This document shows, one piece after another, positions 24,616 through 37,798 of a stretch of DNA of 64,000 nt (the first letter of the stretch is position 1; each line of letters begins with the position of its first letter). The notes under the pieces were generated by a model that was not told where the DNA came from, did no database searches, and was given only the letters and a program-made list of their open reading frames with translations. The DNA is from Amaranthus tricolor (lineage: Eukaryota; Streptophyta; Magnoliopsida; Caryophyllales; Amaranthaceae): contig NC_080059.1 in assembly GCF_026212465.1 (NCBI RefSeq), positions 22,716,159 through 22,780,158 of the forward strand, read 5' to 3'. Both the position numbers and the translations under genes were made by a program.

Positions 24616-27600
24616 CAAGTTTGAGCTACTTTATGCGCGAAATTGCCAAAAAAGCATAAAAACCCATAAAATCGCAACTTCACACGTAATTTCTAGCTTA
24701 TGACTATTATTTTTAATTCTAACCACTTCAACACAATAATATATACCAAATAGTTTTGTGTGCAAAGTTTCGTGCTAAACAAATCATGTTTGAGCTACTT
24801 TAAGCGCGAAAGTGCCAAAAAAGTTTAAAAACCCATAAAAACGCAACTTAACACGTAATTTCTAGTATATGACGATGATTTTAAATTCTAACCACTTCAA
24901 CACAATAATATATACCAAATAGTGTTGTGTGCAAAGTTTTGTGCAAAAACACACCAAGTTTGAGCTACTTCATATGCGAAAGTGCCGAAAAAGCTTATAA
25001 ACCCATAAAATCGCAACGTAACACGTAATATCTAGCATATGACGATGATTTGATATTTTATTCACCCCAACACAATAATATATACCAAATAGTGTTCTGT
25101 GCAAAGTTTCATGCAAAACAAATCAAGTTTGAGCTACTTTATGCGCGAAAGTGCCTAAAAAGCTTAAAAACCCATAAAATCGCTACTTAATACGTAATTT
25201 CTAGCATATGATTATTATTTTCAATTCTAACGACTTCAAACACAATAATGTATACCAAAGAGTCTTGTGTGCAAAGTTTTGTGAAAAAGACACCAAGTTT
25301 GAGCTACTTTATCCGCGAAAGTGCCAAAATAGCTTAAAAAGCCATAAAATCGCAACTTAACACGTAATTTCTAGCATATGATGAAGATTTTCAATTCTAA
25401 CCATCTCAACACAATAATATATACAAAATAGTGTTGTGCGCAAAGTTTTGTGCAAAGTTTTGTGCAAAACAAATCACGTTTGAGCTATTTTATGGGCGAA
25501 AGTGCCAAAAAAGCTTACAAAACCCATAAAATCGCAACCTAACACGTAACTTCTAGCATATGACTATTATTCTCAATTCTAACCACTTCAACACAATAAT
25601 ATATACCAAATAGTGTAGTGTGCCATGTTTCGTGTAAAAGAAACCAAGTTTGAGCTACTTTATGCGCAAAAGTGCCAAAAAATCTTAAAAACCCATAAAA
25701 TCGCAACTTAACACGTAATCTCTAGCATATGATGATAATTTTAAATTCTCACCACTTCAACACAATAATATATACCAAATAGTGTTGTGTGCAAAGTTTC
25801 GTGAAAACCAAACCAAATTTGAGCTACTTTATGCGCGAAAGTGCCAAAAAGCTTAAAAACGTATAAAATCGCAACTTAACACGTAATTTTCTGGCATATG
25901 ACGATGATTTTCAATTCTAAACACTTCAACACAATAATATATACCAAATAGTGTTGTGTGCAAAGTTTCGTGCAAAACAAATCAAGTTTGAGCTACTTTA
26001 TGCGCGATAGTGCCTAAAAAGCTTAAAAACCCATAAATCGCTACTTAATACGTAATTTCTAGCATATGACTATTATTTTCAATTCTAACCACCTCAACAC
26101 AACAATATATACCAAATAGTGTTGTGTGCAAAGTTTCGTGCAAAAAAAATCAAGTTTGAGCTACATTATGCGTGAAAGTGCCTAAAAAGCTTAAAAACCC
26201 ATAAAATCGCAACTTAACACGTAATTTCTAGCATATGAAAATTATTTTCAATTCTAACCACTTCAACACAATAATACATACCAAATAGTATTGTGTCCCA
26301 TGTTTCGTGCAAAACAAACAAAGTTTGAGCTATTTATGCGCGAAAGTGCCAAAAAAGCTTAAAAAACCAATAAAATTGCAACTTAACACGTAATATCTAG
26401 AATATAACTATTATTTTCAATTCTAACCACTAAAACACATTAATATATACCAAATACTGTTGTGTGTCAAATTTTGTGCAAAACATACCAAGTTTGAGCT
26501 ACTTTATGCGCAAAAATGCCAAAAAAGCTTAAAAACCCATAAAATCGCAACTTAACACGTAATTTCTAGCATATGACTATTTTTTTTAATTCCAACCACT
26601 TCAACACAATAATATATACCAAATAGTGTTCTGTGCAAAGTTTCGTGCAAAACAAATCAAGTTTGAGCTACTTTATGCGCGAAAGTGCCTAAAAAGCTTA
26701 AAAAACCCATAAAATCGTTACTTAATACGTAATTTCTAGCATATGACTATTATTTTCAATTTTAACCACTTCAAAAACAATAATATATACCATATAGTGT
26801 TGTGTGCAAAGTTTGTTGCAAAACACACCAAGTTTGAGCTTCTTCATCCTCGAAAGTGCCAAAAAAACATAAAAAGCCATAAAATTGCAACTTAATCCGT
26901 AATTTCTAGGATATGACTATTATATTCAATTCTAACCACTTCAACACAATAATATATACCAAATAGATTAGTGTGCCATGTTTCGTGTAAAACAAACCAA
27001 GTTTGAGCTAATTTATGCGCAAAAGTGCCAAAAAAGCTTAAAAACCCATAAAATCGAAACTTAACACGTAATCTCTAGCATATGATGATGAATTTCAATT
27101 CTAACCACTTCAACACAATAATATATACCAAATAGCGTTGTGTGCAAAGTTTCGTGCAAAACAAACCAAATTTGAGTTACTTTATGCGCGAAAGTGTCAA
27201 AAAAGCATATAAACCCATAAAATCTCAACTTAACACGTAATTTCTGGCATATGACGATGATTTTCAATTCTAACCACTTTATGCGCGAAATTGCCAAAAA
27301 AGAAAAAAAAACCCATAAAATCGCAACTTCACACGTAATTTCTAGCATATGACTATTATTTTTAATTCTAACCACTTCAACAAAATAATATACACCAAAT
27401 TGTTTTGTGTGCAATGTTTCGTGCAAAACAAATCATGTTTGAGCTACTTTATGAGCGATAGTGCCAAAAAAGTTTAAAAACCCATAAAAACGCAACTTAA
27501 CACGTAATTTCTAGCATATGACTATTATTTTCAAGTCTAACCACTTCAACACAATAATATATACCAAATAGTGTTGTGTGCAAAGTTTTGTGCAAAACAC

Positions 27601-30600
27601 ACCAAGTATGAGCTACTTTATGCGCGAAAGTGCCAAAAAAGCTTCTAAACCCATAAAATCGCAACTTAACACGTAATTTCTAGCATATGACAATAATTTT
27701 CAATTCTAACCACCTCAACACAACAATATATACCAAATAGTGTGGTGTGCAAAGTTTCGTGCAAAACAAATAAAGTTTGAGCTACTTTATTCGCGTAAGT
27801 GCCTAGAAAGCTTAAAAACCCAAAAAATCGCTACTTAATACGTAATTTCTAGCATATGACAATTATTTTCAATTCTAACCAATTCAACACAATAATATAT
27901 ACCAAATAGTATTGTGCGCCAAGTTTCGTGCAAAACACACCAAGTTTAAGCTACTTTATGTGCGAAAGTGCCAAAAAAGCATAAAAACCCATAAAATCCC
28001 AAATTAACACGTAATTTCTAGCATATGAAAATGATTTTCATTTCTAACCACTTCAACACAATAATATATACGAAATAGTGTTGTGTGCAAAGTTTTGTGC
28101 AAAACAGACCAACTATGATCTACTTTATGCGCGAATGTGCCAAAAAAGCTACTAAACCCATAAAATCGCAACTTAACACGTAATTTCTAGCATATGACGA
28201 TGATTCTCAATTCTAACCACCTTAACACAACAATATATACCAAATAGTGTTGTTTGCAATGTTTCGTGCAAAACAAATCAAGTTTGAGCTACTTTATGCG
28301 CGAAAGTGCCTAAAATGCTAAAAACCCATAAAATCGCAACTTGACACGTAATTTCTAGCACATGACAATTATTTTCAATTCTAACCACTTCAACACAATA
28401 ATATATACCAAATAGTATTGTCTGCCAAGTTTTGTGCAATACAAACCAAGTTTGAACTACTTTATGCGCGAAAGTGCCAAAAAAGCTTACAAACCCATAA
28501 AATCGTAACTTAGCCCGTAATTTCTAGCATATGACTATGATTTTCAATTCTAACCACCTCAACACAATAATATATACCAAATAGTGTTGTGTGCCAAGTT
28601 TCGTGCCAAATAAATAAAGTTTGAGCTATTTATACGCGAAAGTGCCAAAAAAGTTTAAAAAACCAATAAAATTGCATCTTAACACGTAATTTCTAGCATA
28701 TGACTATTATTTTCAATTCTAACCACTTCAACAAAATAATATATACCAACTAGTTTTGTGCGCCAAGTTTCGTGCAAAACACACCAAGTTTGAGCTACTT
28801 TATGCGCGAAAGTGCCAAAAAAGCTTCTAAATCCATAAAATCGCAACTTAACACGTAATTTCTAGCATATGACTATTACTTTTAATTCTAACCACTTCAA
28901 CACAATAATATACACCAAATAGTTTTGTGTGCAATGTTTCGTGCAAAACAAATCATGTTTGAGCTACTTTATGAGCGAAAGTGCCGAAAAAGTTTAAAAA
29001 CCCATAACAACGCAACTTAACACGTAATTTCTAGCATATGACTATTATTTTCAACTCTAACCACTTCAACACAATAATATATACGAAATAGTGTTGTGTG
29101 CAAAGTTTTGTGCAAAACACACCATGTATGAGCTACTTTATGCGCGAAAGTGCTAAAAAAGCTTCTAAACCCATAAAATCGCAACTTAACACGTAATTTC
29201 TAGCATATGACGATGATTATCAATTCTAACCACCTCAACGCAACAATATATACCAAATAGTGTGGTGTGCAAAGTTTCGTGCAAAACAAATCAATTTTGA
29301 GCTACTTTATGCGCGAAAGTGCCTAAAAAGCTAAAAAACCCATAAAATCGCTACTTAATACGTAATTTCTAGCATATGAATATTATTTTCAATTCTAACC
29401 ACTTCAAACACAATAATATATACAAAAGAGTGTTGTGTGCAAAGTTTTTTGCTAAACACACCAAGTATAAGCTACTTCATGCGCGAAAGTGCCAAAAAAG
29501 CTTATAAACCCATAAAATCACAACTTAAGACATAATTTCTAGCATAGGACGATGATTTTCAATTCTAACCACCTCTACACAATAATATATACCAAATAGT
29601 GTTGTGTGCAAAGTTTCGTGCAAAACAAATCAAGTTTGAGCTACTTTATGGGCGAAAGTACCTAAAAAGCTTAAAAAACCATAAATCGCTACTTAATACG
29701 TAATTTCTAGCATATGACTATTATTTTCAATTCTAACCACCTCAACACAACAATATATACCAAATAGTGTTGTGTGCAAAGTTTCGTGCAAAACAAATCA
29801 AGTTTGAGCTACTTTATACACGAAAGTGCCTAAAAAGCTTAAAAACCCATAAAATCGCATATTAACACGTAATTTCTAGCATATGACTATTATTTTCAAT
29901 ACTAACCACTTCAACACAATAATATATACCAGATAGTGTTGTGTGCTAAGTTTCGTGCAAAACAAACAAGTTTGAGCTACTTTATGCGCGAAAGTGCCAA
30001 AAAAGCTTAAAAACCCATAAAATCGCAACTTAACACGTAATTTCAAGCATATGACTTTTATTTTCAATTCTAACCACTTCAACACAACAATATATACCAA
30101 ATAGTATTGTGTGCCATGTTTCGTGCAAAACACCAAGTTTGAGCTACTTTATGCGCGAAAGTGCCAACAAAGCTTACAAACCCATAAAATCGTAACTTAG
30201 CACATAATTTCTTGCATATGACTATGATTTACAATTCTAACCACTTCAACACAGTAATATATACCGAATAGTGTTGTGTGCCAAGTTTCGTGCAAAACAA
30301 ATCAAGTGCGCGAAAGTGCCAAAAAAGCTTAAAAAAACCAATAAAATTGCATCTTAACACGTAATTTCTAGCATATGACTATTATTTTCAATTCTAACCA
30401 CTTCAACACAATAATATATACCAAATAGTGTTGTGTGCCAAATTTTGTGCAAAACAAACCAAGTTTGATCTACTTTAAGTGCAAAAGTGCCAAAAAAGCT
30501 TAAAAACCCATAAAATCGCAACTTAGCATGTAATATCTAGCATATGACGATGATTTTCAATTCTAACCACTTCAACACAATAGTATATACTAAATTGTGT

Positions 30601-30861
30601 TGTGTGCAAAGTTTCGTGCAAAACACACCAAGTTTGAGCTATTTATGCGCGAAAGTGCCAAATTAGTATAAAAAACCAATAAAATTGCAACTTAACACGT
30701 AATTTCTAGAATATAACTATGATTTTCAATTCTAACCACTACAACACATTAATATATACCAAATAGTGTTGTGTGCCAAGTTTCGTGCAAAACAAACCAA
30801 GTTTGTGCTACTTTATGCGCAAAAATGCCAAAAAAAGCTTAAAAACCCATAAACTCGCAAC

Positions 30862-33800
30862 TTAACACGTAATTTCTAGCATATGACTATTATTTTTAAT
30901 TTCAACCACTTCAACACAATAATATATACCAAATAGTGTTGTGTGCCAAATTTCGTGCAAAACAAACCAAGTTTCGGCTACTTTATGCGCAAAAATGCCA
31001 AAAAAGCTTAAAAACCCATAAAATCGCAACTTAACACGTAATTTATAGCATATGACTATTATTTTTAATTCCAACCACTTCAACACAATAATATATACCA
31101 AATAGTTTTGTGTGCAAAGTTTCGTGCTAAACAAATCATGTTTGAGCTACTTTATGCGCGAAAGTGCCAAAAAAGTTTAAATACCCATAAAAACGCAACT
31201 TAACACGTAATTTCTAGCATATGACGATGATTTTAAATTCTAACCACTTCAACACAATAATATATACCAAATAGTATTGTGTGCAAAGTTTTGTGCAAAA
31301 CACACCAAGTTTGAGCTACTTCATACGCGAAAGTGCCAAAAAAGCTTATAAACCCATAAATTCGCAACGTAACACGCAATATCTAGCATATGACGATGAT
31401 TTTATATTTTAACCACCTCAACACAATAATATATACCAAATAGTGTTGTGTGCAAAGTTTCGTGCAAAACAAATCAAGTTTGAGCTACTTTATGCGCGAA
31501 AGTGCTTAAAAAGCTTAAAAACCCATAAAATCGCTACTTAATACGTAATTTCTAGCATATGACTATTAATTTCAATTCTAACCACTTCAAACACAATAAT
31601 ATATACCAAAGGGTGTTGTGTGCAAAGGTTTGTGAAAAAAGACACCAAGTTTGAGCTACTTCATCCGCGAAAGTGCCAAAAAAGCTTAAAAAGCCATAAA
31701 AAAATGCAACTTAACTCGTAATTTCTAGCATATGATGACGATTTTCAATTCTAACCACCTCAACACAATAATATATACCAAATAGTGTTGTGTGCAAAGT
31801 TTTGTGCAAAACAAATCAAGTTTGAGCTACTTTATGCGCGAAAGTACCAAAAAAGCTTAAAAACCCATAAAATCGCAACCTAACACGTAACTTCTAGCAT
31901 ATGACTATTATTTTCAATTCTAACCACTTCAACACAATAATATATACCAAATAGTGTTGTGTGCCATGATTCATGCAAAACAAATTAAGTTTGAGCTACT
32001 TTATGCACGAATGTGCCAAAAAAGCTTTAAAAACCCATAAAATCGCAACTTAACCCGTAATTTCTAGGATATGACTATTATTTTCAATTCTAACCACTTC
32101 AATACAATAATATATACCAAATAGTGTAGTGTGCCAAGTTTCGTGTAAAACAAACCAAGTTTGAGCTACTTTATGCGCAAATGTGCCAAAAAAGCTTAAA
32201 AACCATTAAATCGCAACTTAACACGTAATTTCTCGCATATGACGATGATTTTCAATTCTAACCACTTCAACACAATAATATATACCAAATAGTGTTGTGT
32301 GCAAAGTTTCGTGCAAAACAAATCAAGTTTGAGCTACTTTATGCGCGAAAGTGCCTAAAATGTCTAAAAACCCATAAAATCGCAACTTAACACGTAATTT
32401 CTAGCATATGACAATTATTTTCATTTCTAACCACTTCAACACAATAATATATACCAAACTGTATTGTGTGCCAAGTTTCGTGCAAAACAAACCAAGTTTG
32501 AGCTATTTTATGCGCGAACGTGCCAAAAAAGCTTAAAAACCCATAAAATTGTAACTTAACACGTAATTTCTAGCATATGACTATTATTTTTAATTTCAAC
32601 CACTTGAACACAATAATATATACCAAATAGTGTTGTGTGCCAAATTTCGTGCAAAACAAACCAAGTTTCGGCTACTTTATGCGCAAAAATGCCAAAAAAG
32701 CTTAAAAACCCATAAAATCGCAACTTAACACGTAATTTATAGCATATGACTATTATTTTTAATTCCAACCACTTCAACACAATAATATATACCAAATAGT
32801 TTTGTGTGCAAAGTTTCGTGCTAAACAATTCATGTTTGAGCTACTTTATGCGCGAAAGTGCCAAAAAAGTTTAAAAACCCTTAAAAACGCAACTTAACAC
32901 GTAATTTCTAGCATATGACGATGATTTTAAATTCTAACCACTTCAACACAATAATATATACCAAATAGTATTGTGTGCAAAGTTTTGTGCAAAACATGCC
33001 AAGTTTGAGCTACTTCATACGCGAAAGTGCCAAAAAAGCTTATAAACCCATAAATTCGCAACGTAACACGCAATATCTAGCATATGACGATGATTTTATA
33101 TTTTAACCACCTCAACACAATAATATATACCAAATAGTGTTGTGTGCAAATTTTCGTGCAAAACAAATCAAGTTTGAGCTACTTTATGCGCGAAAGTGCT
33201 TAAAAAGCTTAAAAACCCATAAAATCGCTACTTAATACGTAATTTCTAGCATATGACTATTAATTTAAATTCTAACCACTTCAAACACAATAATATATAC
33301 CAAAGGGTGTTGTGTGCAAAGTTTTGTGAAAAAAGACACCAAGTTTGAGCTACTTCATCCGCGAAATTGCCAAAAAAGCTTAAAAAGCCATAAAAAATGC
33401 AACTTAACACGTAATTTCTAGCATATGATGACGATTTTCAATTCTAACCACCTCAACACAATAATATATACCAAATAGTGTTGTGTGCAAAGTTTTGTGC
33501 AAAACAAATCAAGTTTGAGCTACTTTATGCGCGAAAGTACCGAAAAAGCTTAAAAACCCATAAAATCGCAACCTAACACGTAATTTCTAGCATATGAATA
33601 TTATTTTCAATTCTAACCACTTCAACACAATAATATATACCAAATAGTGTTGTGTGCCATGATTCATTCCAAACAAATTAAGTTTGAGCTACTTTATGCA
33701 CGAATGTGCCAAAAAAGCTTTAAAAACCCATAAAATCGCAACTTAACCCGTAATTTCTAGGATATGACTATTATTTTCAATTCTAACCACTTCAATACAA

Positions 33801-33985
33801 TAATATATACCAAATAGTGTAGTGTGCCAAGTTTCGTGTAAAACAAACCAAGTTTGAGCTACTTTATGCGCAAAAGTGCCAGAAAAGCTTAAAAACCCAT
33901 AAAATCGCAACTTAACACGTAATTTCTCGCATATGGCGATGATTTTCAATTCTAACCACTTCAACACAATAATATATACCAAATA
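30862..33985. repeat. 1694-bp (10-monomer) higher-order repeat, about two copies
   Basis: The block from 30862 reappears from 32556 at an offset of 1694 bp, including 'gtttcggctac' monomers, 'aaagggtgttgtg' with 'gtgaaaaaagacacc', and 'aggatatgactat'. Small A-run indels reduce the offset to about 1691 further right. The second copy stops matching at about 33985. Confidence 0.85.
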
Positions 33986-35610
33986 GTATTGTGCGCCAAG
34001 TTTCGTGCGAAAAAACACACCAAGTTTTAGCTACTTTATGTGCGAAAGTGCCAAAAAAGCATAAAAACCCAAAAATCCCAAATTAACACGTAATTTCTAG
34101 CATATGACGATGATTTTCAATTCTAACCACTTCAACACAATAATATATACCAAATAGTGTTGTGTGCAAAGTTTTGTGCAAAACACATCAAGTATGAGCT
34201 ACTTTATGCGCGAAAGTGCCACAAAAGCTACTAAACCCACAAAATCACAACTTAACACGTAATTTCTAGCTTATGACGATGATTTTCAATTCTAACAATT
34301 TCAACACAATAATATATACCAAATAGTATTGTGCGCCAAGTTTCGTGCGAAAAAACACACCAAGTTTTAGGTACTTTATGTGCGAAAGTGCCAAAAAAGC
34401 ATAAAAACCCAAAAATCCCAAATTAACACGTAATTTCTAGCATATGACGATGATTTTCAATTCTAACCACTTCAACACAATAATATATACCAAATAGTGT
34501 TGTGTGCAAACTTTCGTGCAAAACAAATCAAGTTTGAGCTACTTTATGCGCGAAAGTGCCTAAAATGCCTAAAAACCCATAAAATTGCAACTTAACACGT
34601 AATTTCTAGCATATGACAATTATTTTAAATTCTAACCACTTCAACACAATAATATATACCAAATAGTATTGTGTGCCAAGTTTCGTGCAAAACAAACCAA
34701 GTTTGAGCTACTTTATGTGCGAAAGTGCCAAAAAAGCTTACAAACCCATAAAATCATAACTTAGCACGTAATTTCTTGCATATGACTATGATTTACAATT
34801 CTAACCACTTCAACAAAATAATATATACCAAATAGTGTTGTGTGCCATGTTTCGTGCAAAACAAATCAAGATTGAGCTATTTATGCGCAAAAGTGCCAAA
34901 AAAGCTTAAAAAACTAATAAAATTGCATCTTAACACGTAATTTCTAGCATATGACTATTATTTTCAATTCAAACCACTTCAACACAATAATATTTACTAA
35001 ATAGTGTTGTGTGCCAAATTTCGTGCAAAAAAAAACCAAGTTTGATCTATTTTAATTGCAAAAGTGCCAAAAAAAGCTTAAAAACCCATAAAATCGCAAC
35101 TTAGCACGTAATATCTAGCATATGACGATGATTTTCAATTCTAACCCCTTCAACACAATAGTGTATACTAAATAGTGTCGTGTGCAAAGTTCGTGCAAAA
35201 CAAACCTAGTTTGAGCTATTTATGCGCGAAACTGCCAAAAAAGTATAAAAAACCAATAAAATTGCAACATAACACGTAATTTCTACAATATAACTATTAT
35301 TTTCAATTCTAACCACTAGAACACATTAATATATACCAAATAGTGTTGTGTGCCAAGTTTCGTGCAAAACAAACCAAGTTTGAGCTACTTTGTGCGCAAA
35401 AATGCCAAAAAAGCTTAAAAACCCATAAAATCGCAACTTAACACGTAATTTCTAACATATGACTATTATTTTTAATTTCAACCACTTCAACACAATAAAA
35501 TATACCAAATAGTGTTGTGTGCCTAATTTCGTGCAAAACAAATCAAGTTTCGGCTACTTTATGCGCAAAAATGCCAAAAAAGCTTAAAAACCCATAAAAT
35601 CGCAACTTAA

Positions 35611-37798
35611 CACGTAATTTATAGCATATGACTATTATTTTTAATTCCAACCACTTCAACACAATAATATATACCAAATAGTTTTGTGTGCAAAGTTTCG
35701 TGCTAAACAAATCATGTTGTAGCTACTTTATGCGCGAAAGTGCCAAAAAAGTTTAAAAACCCATAAAAACGCAACTTAACACGTAATTTCTAGTATATGA
35801 CGATGATTTTTAATTCTAACCACTTCAACACAATAATATATACCAAATAGTGTTGTGTGCAAAGTTTTGTGCAAAACACACCAAGTTTGAGGTACTTCAT
35901 ACGCGAAAGTGCCAAAAAAGCTTATAAACCCATAAATTCGCAATGTAACACGTAATATCTAGTTTGAGCTATTTATGCGCGAAAGTGCCAAAAAAGCTTA
36001 AAAAACCAATAAAATTGCATCTTAACACGTAATTTCTAGCATATCACATTTATTTTCAATTCTAACCACTTCAACACAATAATATATAACAAATAGTATT
36101 GTGTGCCAAGTTTCGTGCAAAAAAAAAACCAAGTTTGAGCTACTTTATGCGTGAAAGTGCCAAAAAAGCTTACAAACCCATAAAATCGTAACTTAGCACA
36201 TAATTTATAGCATATGACTATGATTTTCAATTCTAACCACTTCAATACAATAATATATACCAAATAGTGTTGTGTGCCAAGTTTCGTACAAAATAAATCA
36301 AGTTTGAGCTATTTATGCGCGAAAGTGCCAAAAAAGCTTAAAAAACCAATAAAATTGCAACTTAACACGTAATTTCTAGCAAATGACTATTATTTTCAAT
36401 TCTAACCAGTTCAACAAAATAATATATACCAAGTAGTGTTGTGTGCCAAATTTCGTGCAAAACAAACCAAGTTTGAGCTACTTTACGTGCAGAAGTGCCA
36501 AAAAAGCTTAAAAACCCAAAAAATCGCAACTTAGCACGTAATATCTAGCATATGACGATGATTTTCAATTCTAACCACTTCAACACAATAATATATACCA
36601 AATAGTGTTGTGTGCCATGATTCATGCAAAAAAAATCAAGTTTGAGCTACTTTATGCGCGAATGTGCCAAAAAAGCTTTAAAAACCCATAAAATCGCAAC
36701 TTAACACGTAATTTATAGCATATGACTATTATTTTTAATTCCAACCACTTCAACACAATAATATATACCAAATAGTTTTGTGTGCAAAGTTTCGTGCTAA
36801 ACAAATCATGTTGTAGCTACTTTATGCGCGAAAGTGCCAAAAAAGTTTTAAAACCCATAAAAACGCAACTTAACACGTAATTTCTAGTATATGACGATGA
36901 TTTTTAATTCTAACCACTTCAACACAATAATATATACCAAATAGTGTTGTGTGCAAAGTTTTGTGCAAAACACACCAAGTTTGAGCTACTTCATACGCGA
37001 AAGTGCCAAAAAAGCTTATAAACCCATAAATTCGCAATGTAACACGTAATATCTAGTTTGAGCTATTTATGCGCGAAAGTGCCAAAAAAGCTTTAAAAAC
37101 CAATAAAATTGCATCTTAACACGTAATTTCTAGCATATCACATTTATTTTCAATTCTAACCACTTCAACACAATAATATATAACAAATAGTATTGTGTGC
37201 CAAGTTTCGTGCAAAAAAAAACCAAGTTTGAGCTACTTTATGCGTGAAAGTGCCAAAAAAGCTTACAAACCCATAAAATCGTAACTTAGCACATAATTTA
37301 TAGCATATGACTATGATTTTCAATTCTAACCACTTCAATACAATAATATATACCAAATAGTGTTGTGTGCCAAGTTTCGTACAAAATAAATCAAGTTTGA
37401 GCTATTTATGCGCGAAAGTGCCAAAAAAGCTTAAAAAACCAATAAAATTGCAACTTAACACGTAATTTCTAGCAAATGACTATTATTTTCAATTCTAACC
37501 AGTTCAACAAAATAATATATACCAAGTAGTGTTGTGTGCCAAATTTCGTGCAAAACAAACCAAGTTTGAGCTACTTTACGTGCAGAAGTGCCAAAAAAGC
37601 TTAAAAACCCAAAAAATCGCAACTTAGCACGTAATATCTAGCATATGACGATGATTTTCAATTCTAACCACTTCAACACAATAATATATACCAAATAGTG
37701 TTGTGTGCCATGATTCATGCAAAAAAAATCAAGTTTGAGCTACTTTATGCGCGAATGTGCCAAAAAAGCTTTAAAAACCCATAAAATCGCAACTTAAC
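35611..37798. repeat. 1094-bp higher-order repeat, two copies
   Basis: 'atagcatatg' at 35621 and 36715 and 'agtttgagct' at 35961 and 37055 are both 1094 bp apart. Each unit is six monomers plus a fragment in which 'atatctag' is joined to 'tttgagctattt', a loss of about 90 bp. The two copies are nearly identical. Confidence 0.9.
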
